DNA of 64,000 nt from Bog-950 sp046329535. Lineage in GTDB: Bacteria > Bacteroidota > Bacteroidia > Chitinophagales > LD1. Made by a program: the position numbers and the translations under genes. Positions 16,089-25,884 of this stretch are shown here, piece by piece. The notes beneath the pieces were generated by a model. The model worked only from the letters and a program-made list of their open reading frames with translations, was not told the origin of the DNA and ran no database searches. Location: NCBI GenBank assembly GCA_046329535.1, contig JAXLUN010000001.1:682001-746000 (forward strand). The letters are read 5' to 3'. Within the stretch, counting starts at the first letter, position 1. Each line of letters begins with the position of its first letter.

Positions 16089-18611
16089 ATGAGAATTTCC
16101 CGGCTGCTATCTTTACTTTTTATTTTCATAGCTGTATCTGTACAGGCTCAAAATTCCACCGAAATTTTCGGTAGAATAACCGATGCTGCCAGCAAGGATG
16201 TATTACCTTATGTCAACATCCGCCTTATACGTTCGGGAAAAGCCGGTATGACAGATATGAAAGGGGAGTACAGAATCCGCACCACAGAAAAAATTGATTC
16301 CATATCATTTTCGTATATCGGTTACCGAACCCGCGCAGTTCCCGTGAGGCATGCTCAAACACAGGAGATAAATCTGGAAATGAATTCGGACGAATTGAAG
16401 CTGACCGAAATTACTGTCAAAGCCGGGAAGAAAAAGAAACGTGAAATTGATACAGTAGCTAATTATGTTTTTTACCAGGTATTGCGAAACAAGGAAAAAA
16501 ACAGAGTCAATAATCTGGTAAGTTATAAGTATGAGAACTACGATAAGTTTCAGATATCACTATTGAACCCGTCAAAAAAATTCATCAACTTCTTTTTGTT
16601 CCGCCCTTTCGGTTTTGCTTTTGAGAATAAAGACACGACTGAAACCGGAAGCATGTATGTGCCCGGTTTGATCCGCGAAACCCTGAGCGATGTATATTAC
16701 CGTGTTGAACCCCGGAAACAAGAGAGAATTTATACCAAAGCCGAAAAAATGACCGGGGTAGATAACCCTACTGTATCGAACATAGTGAATGTTGAGTTTC
16801 AGGAGAACGACCCATACGGCAGTATGTATTACTTTGCCAAAACCTTTTTCAATGCACCGTTTTCCCCTATCGGTTTGGGTATTTACTATTACTATGTTAC
16901 TGATACACAAAAAATTGATGGTCGTGTTTCATACAAATTCAATTTTGTAGGCAAGGCAAAAGAAGATTTAGCATTGAAAGGTTATGCCTGGATAGATTCT
17001 GCTACATGGGCAATTAAATACATTCAATACCGGCCAAATGAAAAGGCTAATCTCAATTTTATCAACGAGTACGATGCCAAGCTGGAGTATACGTTGGTAG
17101 ATGGTAAATACTGGATGAAAAGTGGCGAAGTGATGAACTCGGTAGGTTCTTTGTTCAAGAGTAAAACCAAGTTGGGTATTTATGTGCAGAAACTGGTGGA
17201 GAAAAAGAACTACGAAACCAACATTATTTTTCCGGATAGCATCTTTGCCGGACTGGAGGATAAAATTCTACTGGACAGCGCTCGTAAACGTAGTGTAGCT
17301 TACTGGGATAGTTCCCGCTTTACTCCTCTTACTCCTTCGCAGCAGCGAGTCTTTTTTATCAGCGATACCATCAAGGAGGTTCCGGCTTTTAAAGTATACC
17401 AATGGTTGGGTGTATTCTTCACCTCCGCGTTTGCCGATGCTGGCCCCATCAGTATTGGCCGGGTATTGAATTTTGCAAGCCGAAACAGTGTAGAGGGGTG
17501 GCGCGCACGTTTTGGGTTTGAAACCAACTCTCGCTTTAAAAAGCCGGGCACGCCTATCAATAATTTTATGCGTAAGTTTTACTTTACAGCATATGGCGCT
17601 TATGGTTTTAAAGATCATGATTTTAAATACATGGCACATGCTCGCATCAACTTGCCGGTTATAAACGAAAGGTGGCAGCAGTTAGGTGCTATGTATCGTT
17701 ATGATATTCGGGTGCCGGGCCAGGATGAGAATCAAACCCTGGTTACTTTCGATAACATTTTTACCATTATCAGTGGGCGTACATTAAGTAAGGTTATGAA
17801 AGTAACCGAATTTAATGTAACCTACGAACGCGACTGGATCAAGGACTTTTCTACCATTTTATCGTTTACTGAAAAAACATTTTACAACATACCCGGTGTT
17901 TCTAATTTCGAGCACACTCACAACCATGTTTTGTATCCGGTTAGTAAGTTTAATGTAACGGAGTTCATGCTGGATTCCCGATATTCTAAAAACAGTTTGT
18001 TTACTGCCGGTCGTTTCTTCAGGTATTTTGCCACTACTAAATATCCTGTGGCTATGTTCCGCTACATTGCGGGCATAGGCGATATACGAGGCGATAATTT
18101 TAATTACCATAACTTTCAGATAACTTTCAAGCAACGTCTGTATTCGCCAATAGGCTATACTAATTATTCTATCAAGGCAGGTAAAATAGTTGGACGTGTG
18201 CCCTATACAGCCTGCTATCTAACTCAGGGTAACCTAGGTATATTACTAGACAAGTTTAATTATAACCTTTTACGCGAATACGAGTTTATAAGCGACCAGT
18301 ACGCCCAGTTGTGGATTGAACATCATTTTAATGGATTTATTTTCAATAAAATACCGGGCATCAGTAAGCTGAAGATTAGGGAGTTTTTGGTTTTTAAGAG
18401 TCTGATAGGTAGCTTCAATAAAAAAAATGGAGCCTTGTTAACGGTTCCCACAGAGTTGAGAGCTCCGGGGCCGGTTCCTTATATTGAACTGGGTTTCGGC
18501 TTTGAAAACATTGCCTACTTGTTTCGGATTGATTTTTTATGGCGAGCTACCTATCGTAACAATGGGGGGCAAAACTGGGGAGTTAAAATTGCTATTCAAC
18601 CAAGTTTCTAA
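16089..18611 (+). CDS. DUF5686 / carboxypeptidase-regulatory-like outer membrane protein
   Basis: An 840-residue exported protein. It has a signal peptide (residues 1-21), an N-terminal carboxypeptidase-D-regulatory-like beta-sandwich (about 25-105, with FGRITDAASKDVLPYVNI and YIGYRTR) and a long DUF5686 region predicted as an outer-membrane beta-barrel. The last residues (WGVKIAIQPSF) have the terminal aromatic pattern of barrel proteins. Families of this type are frequent in Bacteroidota outer membranes, resembling TonB-dependent receptors without a plug. Ligand and role are unknown. It converges on PBP1A with 23 bases between the stop codons and no visible terminator. Confidence 0.8.
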   Translation: MRISRLLSLLFIFIAVSVQAQNSTEIFGRITDAASKDVLPYVNIRLIRSGKAGMTDMKGEYRIRTTEKIDSISFSYIGYRTRAVPVRHAQTQEINLEMNSDELKLTEITVKAGKKKKREIDTVANYVFYQVLRNKEKNRVNNLVSYKYENYDKFQISLLNPSKKFINFFLFRPFGFAFENKDTTETGSMYVPGLIRETLSDVYYRVEPRKQERIYTKAEKMTGVDNPTVSNIVNVEFQENDPYGSMYYFAKTFFNAPFSPIGLGIYYYYVTDTQKIDGRVSYKFNFVGKAKEDLALKGYAWIDSATWAIKYIQYRPNEKANLNFINEYDAKLEYTLVDGKYWMKSGEVMNSVGSLFKSKTKLGIYVQKLVEKKNYETNIIFPDSIFAGLEDKILLDSARKRSVAYWDSSRFTPLTPSQQRVFFISDTIKEVPAFKVYQWLGVFFTSAFADAGPISIGRVLNFASRNSVEGWRARFGFETNSRFKKPGTPINNFMRKFYFTAYGAYGFKDHDFKYMAHARINLPVINERWQQLGAMYRYDIRVPGQDENQTLVTFDNIFTIISGRTLSKVMKVTEFNVTYERDWIKDFSTILSFTEKTFYNIPGVSNFEHTHNHVLYPVSKFNVTEFMLDSRYSKNSLFTAGRFFRYFATTKYPVAMFRYIAGIGDIRGDNFNYHNFQITFKQRLYSPIGYTNYSIKAGKIVGRVPYTACYLTQGNLGILLDKFNYNLLREYEFISDQYAQLWIEHHFNGFIFNKIPGISKLKIREFLVFKSLIGSFNKKNGALLTVPTELRAPGPVPYIELGFGFENIAYLFRIDFLWRATYRNNGGQNWGVKIAIQPSF

Positions 18612-18634
18612 AGGGGTGGTACTTTCAGCCTCTG

Positions 18635-20863
18635 TTATTCAAATTCACTGCCCTGTTCCTTACCGGCACTACCCATGCTGAATTTGTTGCAGTCGGTTTC
18701 AATGGTTAGCCTCCCCTCGGGTGTATAAAAACGGTGAGTAGGGTCAATCTCTTTTTTAAAGCTCAAGCTATCGCTGTAAACTTTCTGAAAAAATTTAGCC
18801 CAGACAGGTAATGCTGTGCTGGCACCCTGGCCATTTTCCATACTATGAAAACGAATATAACGGTCATCACAGCCAACCCAGCTACCTGCAATCAGGTCGG
18901 GGGTGCAGCCCATATACCAGCCATCGCTGTAGTTTTGAGTGGTTCCTGTTTTTCCTATCATATCTCCCATCAGTTTAAATCGATAACGTAACCTACTTGC
19001 CGTGCCGCCACTGGTTACTCCGCGCAGAATTTCTACCATTACATAGGTGGTTTGCTCATCAAGAGCTTCGTTTTTACTAGCCACAAAATCTTGCAAAACG
19101 TTCCCATTCCGGTCTTCAATGCGTGTAACAAACAGGGGCTCGGTGTGCGTACCATTATTGGCATAAGTGCTGTATGCCCCTACCATTTCAAACAATGAGA
19201 TATCTGCTGAACCCAGACAGATAGAAGGCTGCATCGGCACTTCACTTTTCACCCCCATAGTTTTTACCAGTTTCACCACAGCCTCGGGGCCAATCTCGTG
19301 CATCAGATAAGCAGTGACTGAGTTGATGGAATTAGCCAGTGCCTTTTTTAAACTTAATGTGCCACCATATTTACCGTCACTATTACGGGGTGTCCAGTCC
19401 TGTAGTAAACCAAAACGCGGGTCGCTGGCCTCGAAAGTAACAGGTTGATTAGGCACCTGGAAGCAAGGTGAGTATCCTTTGTCGCGAATGGCTACTGTAT
19501 AAACAAACGGTTTAAATGTAGAGCCTATCTGCCTTTTGGTATTAATGTTTACATGGTCATATTTGAAATACTTGTAGCTAACGCCACCCACCCAGGCACG
19601 CACAAAGCCCGATTCCGGGTCCATGGCCATAAAGCCGTTCTGCAAAATCATGCGATGGTACCGGATAGAGTCGAATGGACTCATCACGGTATCTTTATCT
19701 CCTCCATCATAACTGAAAATGGTCATGCGGATAGGTTTTTTCATTATACGGTCAATCTCTTCTTCACTCTTCCCTTGTTTCTTTAAATCTATATAACGGT
19801 CGCTGTGCGTATAGATAGCTTTCCACTCCACCGGAAAATCTTTCCAAGGATCTTTACCAGACCAGAAGGCAAAGAATTTCTGTTGCACCTCATTCAGATG
19901 TTCACGCTGAGCCTCTTCAGCATAGCTTTGTAATCGGGAGTCAATGGTGGTATAAATTTTCAACCCATCTTTATAAATACTGTATTTGCTGCCATCGGGT
20001 TTGCGGTGGTTTTCGCTCCATTCTTTAATCCAGAGGCGAAGGTATTCGCGAAAGTAAGGAGCCAGTCCTTCATTCTGCGTATCGGCAGTAAAGTTGAGTC
20101 GAATTGGAAGTTTCATCAACGAGTCTCGATATTCTTTGCTAATAAACTTGTAACGATACATTTGATCAATTACAACATTTCTGCGTAGTGTTGATGCCTC
20201 CGGCTTTGAACGAGGATTGTATTGCGAAGGCGCTTTCAGCATACCAACCAGCACAGCGGCTTCTTCAATTCGGAGTGAATCAACGGGCTTCCCGAAATAA
20301 ACATTGGCGGCACTTTTTACCCCATACGCATTATCATTAAATGGCACCGTATTGAAATACATGGCCATAATTTCTTCCTTGGTATATGAGCGTTCCAGTT
20401 TTACGGCAATAATCCATTCTTTCAGTTTGCGGAAAATAAGTTCCACTTTATTTAACCGCTCTCTGGGAAAAAGATTTTTGGCCAGCTGTTGTGTAACGGT
20501 ACTACCCCCTCCGCCACCGTCTTTACCAATCAATCCTTTTAATACCCGAAGCAAAGCCCGGAGGTCAACCCCGGTGTGGTCAAAATAACGGATGTCTTCG
20601 GTGGCCAGCAGAGCATTTTTTAAATTGCTGTTAATGTTCTCATAGGCAATGTTACTTCGGTTTTGCAGGTAAAATTTGCCTATTACCTGATTGTCGGTAG
20701 AAATAACTTCAGTGGAAAGACTGCTGTTGGGATTTTCCAGTTCTTCAAAAGATGGCATGTAGCCCAACTTACCATTGGCTATCAAATAAAATACCAGCAC
20801 TATAGCCAGCATTCCCGAAAGGAACAGGGCCCAAAAGGTGGTAAGAAGCTTATGTTTCTTCAT
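18635..20863 (-). CDS. mrcA: Penicillin-binding protein 1A, bifunctional peptidoglycan synthase
   Basis: A 742-residue class A PBP. One N-terminal membrane anchor (about residues 8-28) is followed by the GT51 glycosyltransferase with catalytic E89 (TEDIRYFDHTGVD) and the GGSTVTQQLAKNLF motif (119-132). The transpeptidase domain has S448-x-x-K451 (STFK), S512-I-N514 and K638-T-G640. It polymerises glycan strands and cross-links peptides in the periplasm. It lies 59 bases behind the SprE/PorW-like lipoprotein gene on the same strand, so the two are probably one transcription unit. Confidence 0.95.
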   Translation of the reverse strand: MKKHKLLTTFWALFLSGMLAIVLVFYLIANGKLGYMPSFEELENPNSSLSTEVISTDNQVIGKFYLQNRSNIAYENINSNLKNALLATEDIRYFDHTGVDLRALLRVLKGLIGKDGGGGGSTVTQQLAKNLFPRERLNKVELIFRKLKEWIIAVKLERSYTKEEIMAMYFNTVPFNDNAYGVKSAANVYFGKPVDSLRIEEAAVLVGMLKAPSQYNPRSKPEASTLRRNVVIDQMYRYKFISKEYRDSLMKLPIRLNFTADTQNEGLAPYFREYLRLWIKEWSENHRKPDGSKYSIYKDGLKIYTTIDSRLQSYAEEAQREHLNEVQQKFFAFWSGKDPWKDFPVEWKAIYTHSDRYIDLKKQGKSEEEIDRIMKKPIRMTIFSYDGGDKDTVMSPFDSIRYHRMILQNGFMAMDPESGFVRAWVGGVSYKYFKYDHVNINTKRQIGSTFKPFVYTVAIRDKGYSPCFQVPNQPVTFEASDPRFGLLQDWTPRNSDGKYGGTLSLKKALANSINSVTAYLMHEIGPEAVVKLVKTMGVKSEVPMQPSICLGSADISLFEMVGAYSTYANNGTHTEPLFVTRIEDRNGNVLQDFVASKNEALDEQTTYVMVEILRGVTSGGTASRLRYRFKLMGDMIGKTGTTQNYSDGWYMGCTPDLIAGSWVGCDDRYIRFHSMENGQGASTALPVWAKFFQKVYSDSLSFKKEIDPTHRFYTPEGRLTIETDCNKFSMGSAGKEQGSEFE

Positions 20864-20922
20864 CGGGGCGAATGTAGAAAGAAAGTTCTTTCGGAAAACG
20901 AACGTAGTGTATGCGGAGCGGC

Positions 20923-23900
20923 TTACTTATACACTCTTCTGAAAAACTTATTGTAATCCTCAATGTTTTTCTCTGACAGAAGAGTGCTGAAGTTAACGGT
21001 AGAAATGCAGGTTATGGCATACTGATTCGGTTGCAGGTCGGAGAACAACTGATCCTGCTTACTTACTACTTTAAAGTAAGCCAGTACATCTTCCCTATTC
21101 TTAAACTGACGAACATTCAACAGTTTGTTTTTGCTGTCAATCAATACCTGTTTGGTTGCTAAACGTTTTTCAGGATATTGAGTAGAGTTGAAAGCATCAA
21201 TCTTTGCCATCGTGCTCATGACCGCACTTTGAGGAGTTGCCGGGTCTTTAATATAGATTACGAAATAGTGAACCACAGCATCGCTTCGCGTGTAAACGGA
21301 GGTCGTATCTTCTGCTACTACAGCCGGGGTATTTACTTTTTTCGCAGCGGTATCGCTTGAAACTACCGCCATCATGTTCTTTTTAGCTGTATCGGCAACA
21401 GCAAAAGTAGATTTTGTCGTGGTGTCTACATTGACCACAGCTCCGTTTTTCTTCGCCTGTTCTTTTACGGCATTTAACTGTTGCTGCAACTCAGAAATAC
21501 TGGTATCCGGTTTAAAGTAAACACTGTTCAGGGAGTCTCTTCGGGTAGAATCTTTGCTCAAGTCAATTTGAGGAAGAGAGGATTTGTTCAAGGCCGAAAG
21601 TAAATCGGTGGCGGTTTTCTTGACTTCCACATCTTTCGTTTTGTTAGCCAGTTGATTTAGCGCCTGCACATAATCGCCTAATCGGTTTTGCTTAGCTAAT
21701 ACCAAAGCATTCAGTAACTGAAACTTGGCGCTGAGTAAATTGGGTTTAAATAAATTATCCGCCATCTGGCATTTATACCAGGCCGAATCCAGTTGATTAT
21801 TGGAGTAATCATTGTAAGCGGTCTGGTAATAATCGTCTACAGCCTGTTCCTTTTTCTTCGCTTCATTTAAGTAGTTAGGGTCGCGGAGTACTTTAGCAAT
21901 AACACTCTCCGGAAATTGTGAAAGTATCAGCGCCTTATATTGCTCGGCTTTCTCCGTATTGTTTTGCTTTTTAGCTATCAGGTATAAATTGTAATAGCTT
22001 TCCAGCAGCAACTTGTTTTTCGGGAAACGGCTATTCAGCGTTTCAAACATGGAGGCGGCTTTACTGTAATTGTCCAAACCATCTTTATAAATAGTTCCGG
22101 CAGCATAATAGGCTTCGGTTAAACGTTCTTCAGACCTGGCCAGTTTTTCCGGTGTAGTTGGAATATTGGCAGCCATCTGTTCTTCTTCCGTTCCGGTTAC
22201 AGCCGCACCTTTCTTGTCATCTGTTGTAGTTGTTGTGCTGTCCGGAGATAAAGTATTGTCATCATCAGCGGCTATAGAAGTTTTATTTTTCCTTCTCCAG
22301 TTCTCTTCCAGTTTTCTGCGCCCCCAACGTTTAATGAAATCGTTGTATCCGGTTGCCCGGGCAGCTGTATTGTAAAAATACCAGGTTGAGCCAGGGTTGT
22401 TGGTAGCTTGCTGCAAGCTATTAATCGTGTTGTCCGGTTTAGGTGGTCCCTGAGTTAAGCCCTGTTGCTTGGCCGCTTCCTCCGCTTCTTTTTTTGCTTC
22501 CGCTTCTTTCTCTTTGCGGGCAAGAGTTTCCTTAATTACCTTGTTTCTCTCTGCCTCGGGCATATTGGCTAGTTTCAATAAACTATCTTCATCAGCTATA
22601 ATGTTTAGCTGTGTAACCAGATTATCCAGCAGGTGGTCACGCTCTTCTACCCCGGCATAGCGCTCATCGTTTTTAGCCATGAAATTGAGCGTAGAATCAT
22701 AAAAGAATTTAGACTGAACATAGGCTGCATCCTCGTAGTCAAGTTCGGCTAGCTTCAGAAAGCTCTGCGCTTTCTGGTCATCATTATTGGTGGAGTTATC
22801 TACCGATTTATGCAGAAACTTTCTGGCATCATCCCGATTATTTTCGGCAATAGAAATCAGCGCCAGCTCGTAATACACCTGGTCCCAGTAGTCGCGGTAC
22901 TTGTTGTCTTTACTCATCTTGGCAAGTAAAGAGCGTATTTCGGCATTGTTGTTTCCGCTTCTGCCCAGTTTCGCCATTTTAATTTTGGCGTAAAACTCCA
23001 TGTCATAATTCGGACGGCTCTTTAAAACAAGTTTATAGCTTTCAATAGCCTTAGCATTGTTTCCAACGGCCTGATAGCATTGTGCTAAAACAAACAACGG
23101 GCGCACCCGCAACTTCTTTTTCTTCTTTATACTCTTAGCATTCAGATATTTTTCCAGTGGCTGAATAGCGGCCTGATAATCTTTCTCTGAAACCCGTAAA
23201 TCGGCCTCGGCTAAATCCAGCTGAGGGTCCAGATTTTTATAAAACAAATCATCATTCCGCACATAGGTTACAACCGTAGAAGCTTCGTCATACCTTTTCT
23301 GACGCGAGTAAGTCTTAATCAGCCAGATGAGCGCCTCGCTTCTGGCCGGCTCATGAATCCATAAAGAGAAAGAAGGCCTTTTATCTACCTTCTCCAGCTT
23401 TTTGGTTCCGTCTGCCTGAGTAATAACCATCACCTCGGGTTTCTTCTTCTTCTTCTTGGCCTTCACATAGTTTCCCGGTTTTTTGCCCAGGCTTTTCATC
23501 ACCTTAACATAGTCAACACCTTCTTTATATTCCGTGGTAATGAATTTAAAACTACCGCTGGCTTTGTCGTAATCTCCTTTCAGGTAACTGGCTATCCCTA
23601 TCAGTAGAAAGTGGTCATCGCTCCAATTGGCAACTCCGCGTAACTGAATGGCTTGCGTGGAACGTTTTACCACATCATCTAAGTCGGCTGAGGAAGCGGC
23701 AAACTCCTTAGCATCGTTGTAATAATAAACACTGATAACCGAATCAAACTTCTCTTTATGCGATGCTTCTGCTGTTTTGAGCGTGTTTTTCAACTTTTCA
23801 TTCGAGTTGAAATAAGCATTATAGTGCGAGGTGATATCCTGAAAAGCCTGGGTCGGTAAAATAGCATGGTTGGTGGTAGAACACCCCCAGAGCAACAGCA

Positions 23901-23943
23901 TAAGAATACAAGCGGAAAATATTGATAGTTTTGTCAGCCTCAA
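20923..23943 (-). CDS. sprE: SprE/PorW-like type IX secretion TPR lipoprotein
   Basis: A 1006-residue lipoprotein with lipobox LLWGC (Cys21). TPR-like helical repeats fill most of the chain. A charged linker at about 480-600 is rich in Glu, Lys and Thr, and the C-terminal about 100 residues form a globular domain (VHYFVIYIKDPATPQSAV onward). This plan matches SprE of Flavobacterium and PorW of Porphyromonas, which link the T9SS motor (PorN/GldN ring) to the translocon. It is somewhat longer than the family norm. The start is TTG at 23943: an in-frame TGA lies one codon upstream and a later start would destroy the signal peptide. It is cotranscribed with PBP1A. Confidence 0.78.
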   Translation of the reverse strand: MRLTKLSIFSACILMLLLWGCSTTNHAILPTQAFQDITSHYNAYFNSNEKLKNTLKTAEASHKEKFDSVISVYYYNDAKEFAASSADLDDVVKRSTQAIQLRGVANWSDDHFLLIGIASYLKGDYDKASGSFKFITTEYKEGVDYVKVMKSLGKKPGNYVKAKKKKKKPEVMVITQADGTKKLEKVDKRPSFSLWIHEPARSEALIWLIKTYSRQKRYDEASTVVTYVRNDDLFYKNLDPQLDLAEADLRVSEKDYQAAIQPLEKYLNAKSIKKKKKLRVRPLFVLAQCYQAVGNNAKAIESYKLVLKSRPNYDMEFYAKIKMAKLGRSGNNNAEIRSLLAKMSKDNKYRDYWDQVYYELALISIAENNRDDARKFLHKSVDNSTNNDDQKAQSFLKLAELDYEDAAYVQSKFFYDSTLNFMAKNDERYAGVEERDHLLDNLVTQLNIIADEDSLLKLANMPEAERNKVIKETLARKEKEAEAKKEAEEAAKQQGLTQGPPKPDNTINSLQQATNNPGSTWYFYNTAARATGYNDFIKRWGRRKLEENWRRKNKTSIAADDDNTLSPDSTTTTTDDKKGAAVTGTEEEQMAANIPTTPEKLARSEERLTEAYYAAGTIYKDGLDNYSKAASMFETLNSRFPKNKLLLESYYNLYLIAKKQNNTEKAEQYKALILSQFPESVIAKVLRDPNYLNEAKKKEQAVDDYYQTAYNDYSNNQLDSAWYKCQMADNLFKPNLLSAKFQLLNALVLAKQNRLGDYVQALNQLANKTKDVEVKKTATDLLSALNKSSLPQIDLSKDSTRRDSLNSVYFKPDTSISELQQQLNAVKEQAKKNGAVVNVDTTTKSTFAVADTAKKNMMAVVSSDTAAKKVNTPAVVAEDTTSVYTRSDAVVHYFVIYIKDPATPQSAVMSTMAKIDAFNSTQYPEKRLATKQVLIDSKNKLLNVRQFKNREDVLAYFKVVSKQDQLFSDLQPNQYAITCISTVNFSTLLSEKNIEDYNKFFRRVYK

Positions 23944-23981
23944 TTTTCAGGGGTTTAGCGAGCTAATTAACTCGGGAGCAA

Positions 23982-23989
23982 CAAAAATA
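23982..23989 (-). promoter_or_regulatory. Likely -7 box of the sprE operon, with adjacent palindrome
   Basis: On the minus strand TATTTTTG fits TAnnTTTG, 38 bases before the TTG start of sprE. The -33 TTG is not present at normal spacing. A near-perfect 16-base palindrome (CGAG-C-TAATTA-A-CTCG, 23959-23974) lies over the predicted transcript start and could be an operator. Confidence 0.35.
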
Positions 23990-24075
23990 TTTTGTTTTAT
24001 CAGAAATAAAAGAAGTGCTGATTAGGGGTATGTAAACACTTATACGCAGCACCTGAAGTACCGGAAGTAATAAAC

Positions 24076-24945
24076 ATGGCCGAACGTATTAAAACCAAAC
24101 CAAGCAAGAATCTGAAAAGCAAATTCAGATTTGTGATACTCAACGATGAAACGTTTGAGGAAAAGTTCTCGCTGATACTGACCCGAACCAACGTTTGGGT
24201 ATTTGTTAGTGTTACAGCTTTTACGGTTATCTTTCTTACCGCTGCGGCTATCATTTATACTCCGCTTAAATATTTTATTCCGGGTTTTGGCGATTATAAC
24301 TACCGGGGACAAATTCTGCAACTGCAGTTTAAGGCTGACTCGTTAGAGCAAGCTATAGAAGGGCGCCAGGCCTGGCTGGAAAATGTAATGAATGTAGCTT
24401 CCGGAAATATTGATTCGGTAAAACCGGCAGCTACGACCACCGGGAATATTGATAAATCAAAAATTGATCTGAACGAAGTAAAGCCCGAAGAGCAGGAACT
24501 GCGTGAAGAAGTAGCCGATGATGAAAACTACTCGCTCAGCGCCAGTGTGGCGGGCACCGCAGTAAACGAAGTGAAGCAACGGCATTTAGTGAGCCCCGTA
24601 GATGGTTATGTAACCGATGAATATGATGCCGCCAAACAACATTTCGGCTTAGATATAGCCGCTAAAACCGATGCCCCTGTAAAAACGGTGCTTGACGGCA
24701 AAGTAATTTCGGCAGAGTATACTCTGCAAACCGGATGGGTCATTGCGGTGCAGCACTCCGATAACCTGATAAGTTTCTATAAACACAACTCAAAGTTGCT
24801 TAAACAAGCCGGTGACCAGGTGCGCGCAGCCGATGTAATTGCCATAGTCGGTAATAGTGGTGAGCTGGCCACAGGCCCTCATCTGCACTTCGAATTATGG
24901 TACGGAGGTAAAAGTTTGAATCCGAAAGACTATATTGTGTTCTGA
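24076..24945 (+). CDS. M23 family peptidoglycan endopeptidase, membrane anchored
   Basis: A 289-residue protein with a cytoplasmic basic N-terminus, one transmembrane helix (about 40-61) and an acidic linker (about 100-165). The C-terminal LytM/M23 domain keeps the zinc ligands H189 and D193 (HFGLD) and HLH (269-271), so it should be an active endopeptidase cutting peptide cross-links in the periplasm. The bactofilin gene follows by 33 bases. M23-bactofilin pairs are known in shape determination (for example in Helicobacter and Hyphomonas), so localised wall remodelling is the likely job. It is transcribed divergently from sprE. Confidence 0.9.
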   Translation: MAERIKTKPSKNLKSKFRFVILNDETFEEKFSLILTRTNVWVFVSVTAFTVIFLTAAAIIYTPLKYFIPGFGDYNYRGQILQLQFKADSLEQAIEGRQAWLENVMNVASGNIDSVKPAATTTGNIDKSKIDLNEVKPEEQELREEVADDENYSLSASVAGTAVNEVKQRHLVSPVDGYVTDEYDAAKQHFGLDIAAKTDAPVKTVLDGKVISAEYTLQTGWVIAVQHSDNLISFYKHNSKLLKQAGDQVRAADVIAIVGNSGELATGPHLHFELWYGGKSLNPKDYIVF

Positions 24946-24978
24946 TTTTTTAACCCGAAACATTAAACCCTTAAAAAC

Positions 24979-25404
24979 ATGTTTGGAAAAAATAAAGCCG
25001 AAGAAGCAAACGCAGCCCTGCGGGTGATGAACCAGTTTGGCAACGGTACCACCATTAACGGTGATGTAATTGCCGAAGGCGATGTGCGGATAGACGGGAA
25101 AGTAACCGGCAACGTAACCTCAAAATCTAAAGTAGTGATTGGCGCCACCGGAGTGATAGATGGTAATATATATTGCTCCAACGGTTACATTGACGGGCGC
25201 GTAAACGGCCACATAGAGGTTAGTGAACTACTGATACTCAGTAAAACCGCCCATGTTACTGGCGATATTAAAATCAAGAAACTGGTGGTGGAAGAAGGCG
25301 CCAAATTTAACGGCCGCTGCACCATGGGCATGAGTATGGTACGCAACCAAACCGAAACCCAGGATGCTCCGATGGCCAAAAGCAAGGCTACTGCCGCAGT
25401 GTAA
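24979..25404 (+). CDS. Bactofilin (polymer-forming cytoskeletal protein)
   Basis: A 141-residue protein whose central part (about 20-115) is a right-handed beta-helix of short repeats rich in Gly, Ile and Val (GTTINGDVIAEGDVRIDGKV and similar rungs), typical of DUF583 bactofilins. Short disordered ends flank it. Bactofilins assemble into filaments without nucleotide and recruit wall enzymes to sites at the membrane. The gene lies between the M23 endopeptidase and AtpZ genes in one short operon, which supports a wall-shaping role with the M23 enzyme. Confidence 0.92.
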   Translation: MFGKNKAEEANAALRVMNQFGNGTTINGDVIAEGDVRIDGKVTGNVTSKSKVVIGATGVIDGNIYCSNGYIDGRVNGHIEVSELLILSKTAHVTGDIKIKKLVVEEGAKFNGRCTMGMSMVRNQTETQDAPMAKSKATAAV

Positions 25405-25440
25405 TTATCCGGCTTCGGTTTTATCCGCACGCACTGCTAC

Positions 25441-25662
25441 ATGCAAACACCTAAACCATCTCAACCCGTTAATAACGCTCTGAAATATTCAGGCGTGGGT
25501 TTTCAAATTGTGGGTACAGCTGTGTTCGGTTTCTTTTTCGGGCTTAAAGCCGATCAATGGTTACATACAGAAAAACCTTACTTCACGGCCCTGCTGTCCA
25601 TACTCTTTACCTTTGCCGGACTCTACCTGGGTCTTCGGCAGTTTTTTGAGAAAGGTAAATAG
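25441..25662 (+). CDS. atpZ: AtpZ/AtpI family F-type ATP synthase assembly-like protein
   Basis: A 73-residue protein with two membrane helices (about 18-36 and 45-66) separated by a short polar loop, GLKADQWLHTEKPYF, the AtpZ/AtpI signature. AtpI-type proteins help assemble the c-ring or handle magnesium for the F1Fo ATP synthase. In related genomes it is typically followed by atpB and the rest of the ATP synthase genes. Here the next gene is an unrelated T9SS cargo protein. It lies 36 bases after the bactofilin gene. Confidence 0.8.
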   Translation: MQTPKPSQPVNNALKYSGVGFQIVGTAVFGFFFGLKADQWLHTEKPYFTALLSILFTFAGLYLGLRQFFEKGK

Positions 25663-25876
25663 CCTTTCTGTTCTCAGTGCTGACTTCAAGCGCCCCCCTT
25701 TTTTCAAAGATTATGAGTCCTGTTCTCTTGTTTTAATGAATGCATCTCACAGCAATTTTTCGCTTCTTTTCTGTTAAAATGCTTCCATTTGTACATCATG
25801 GAGTTACCTAAATCATATAACATGCACATGGTGCTCCTCTCGTAAGCGATTCTCGCCTGCAACAGGCGCATATTTT

Positions 25877-25884
25877 TATTTTTG
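25877..25884 (+). promoter_or_regulatory. Likely -7 box of the PKD/SprB-repeat cargo gene
   Basis: TATTTTTG fits TAnnTTTG, 25 bases before the ATG at 25910. Immediately upstream is a perfect hairpin, CGCCTG-CAA-CAGGCG (25854-25868), at the position of the -33 region. It is followed by a T-rich stretch, so it may be the terminator of the atpZ operon or an operator. Confidence 0.35.

Noticed and set aside
17268..17639. 123-residue minus-strand frame inside the DUF5686 gene
   Set aside because: Antisense shadow of a long gene with clear signal and barrel features.
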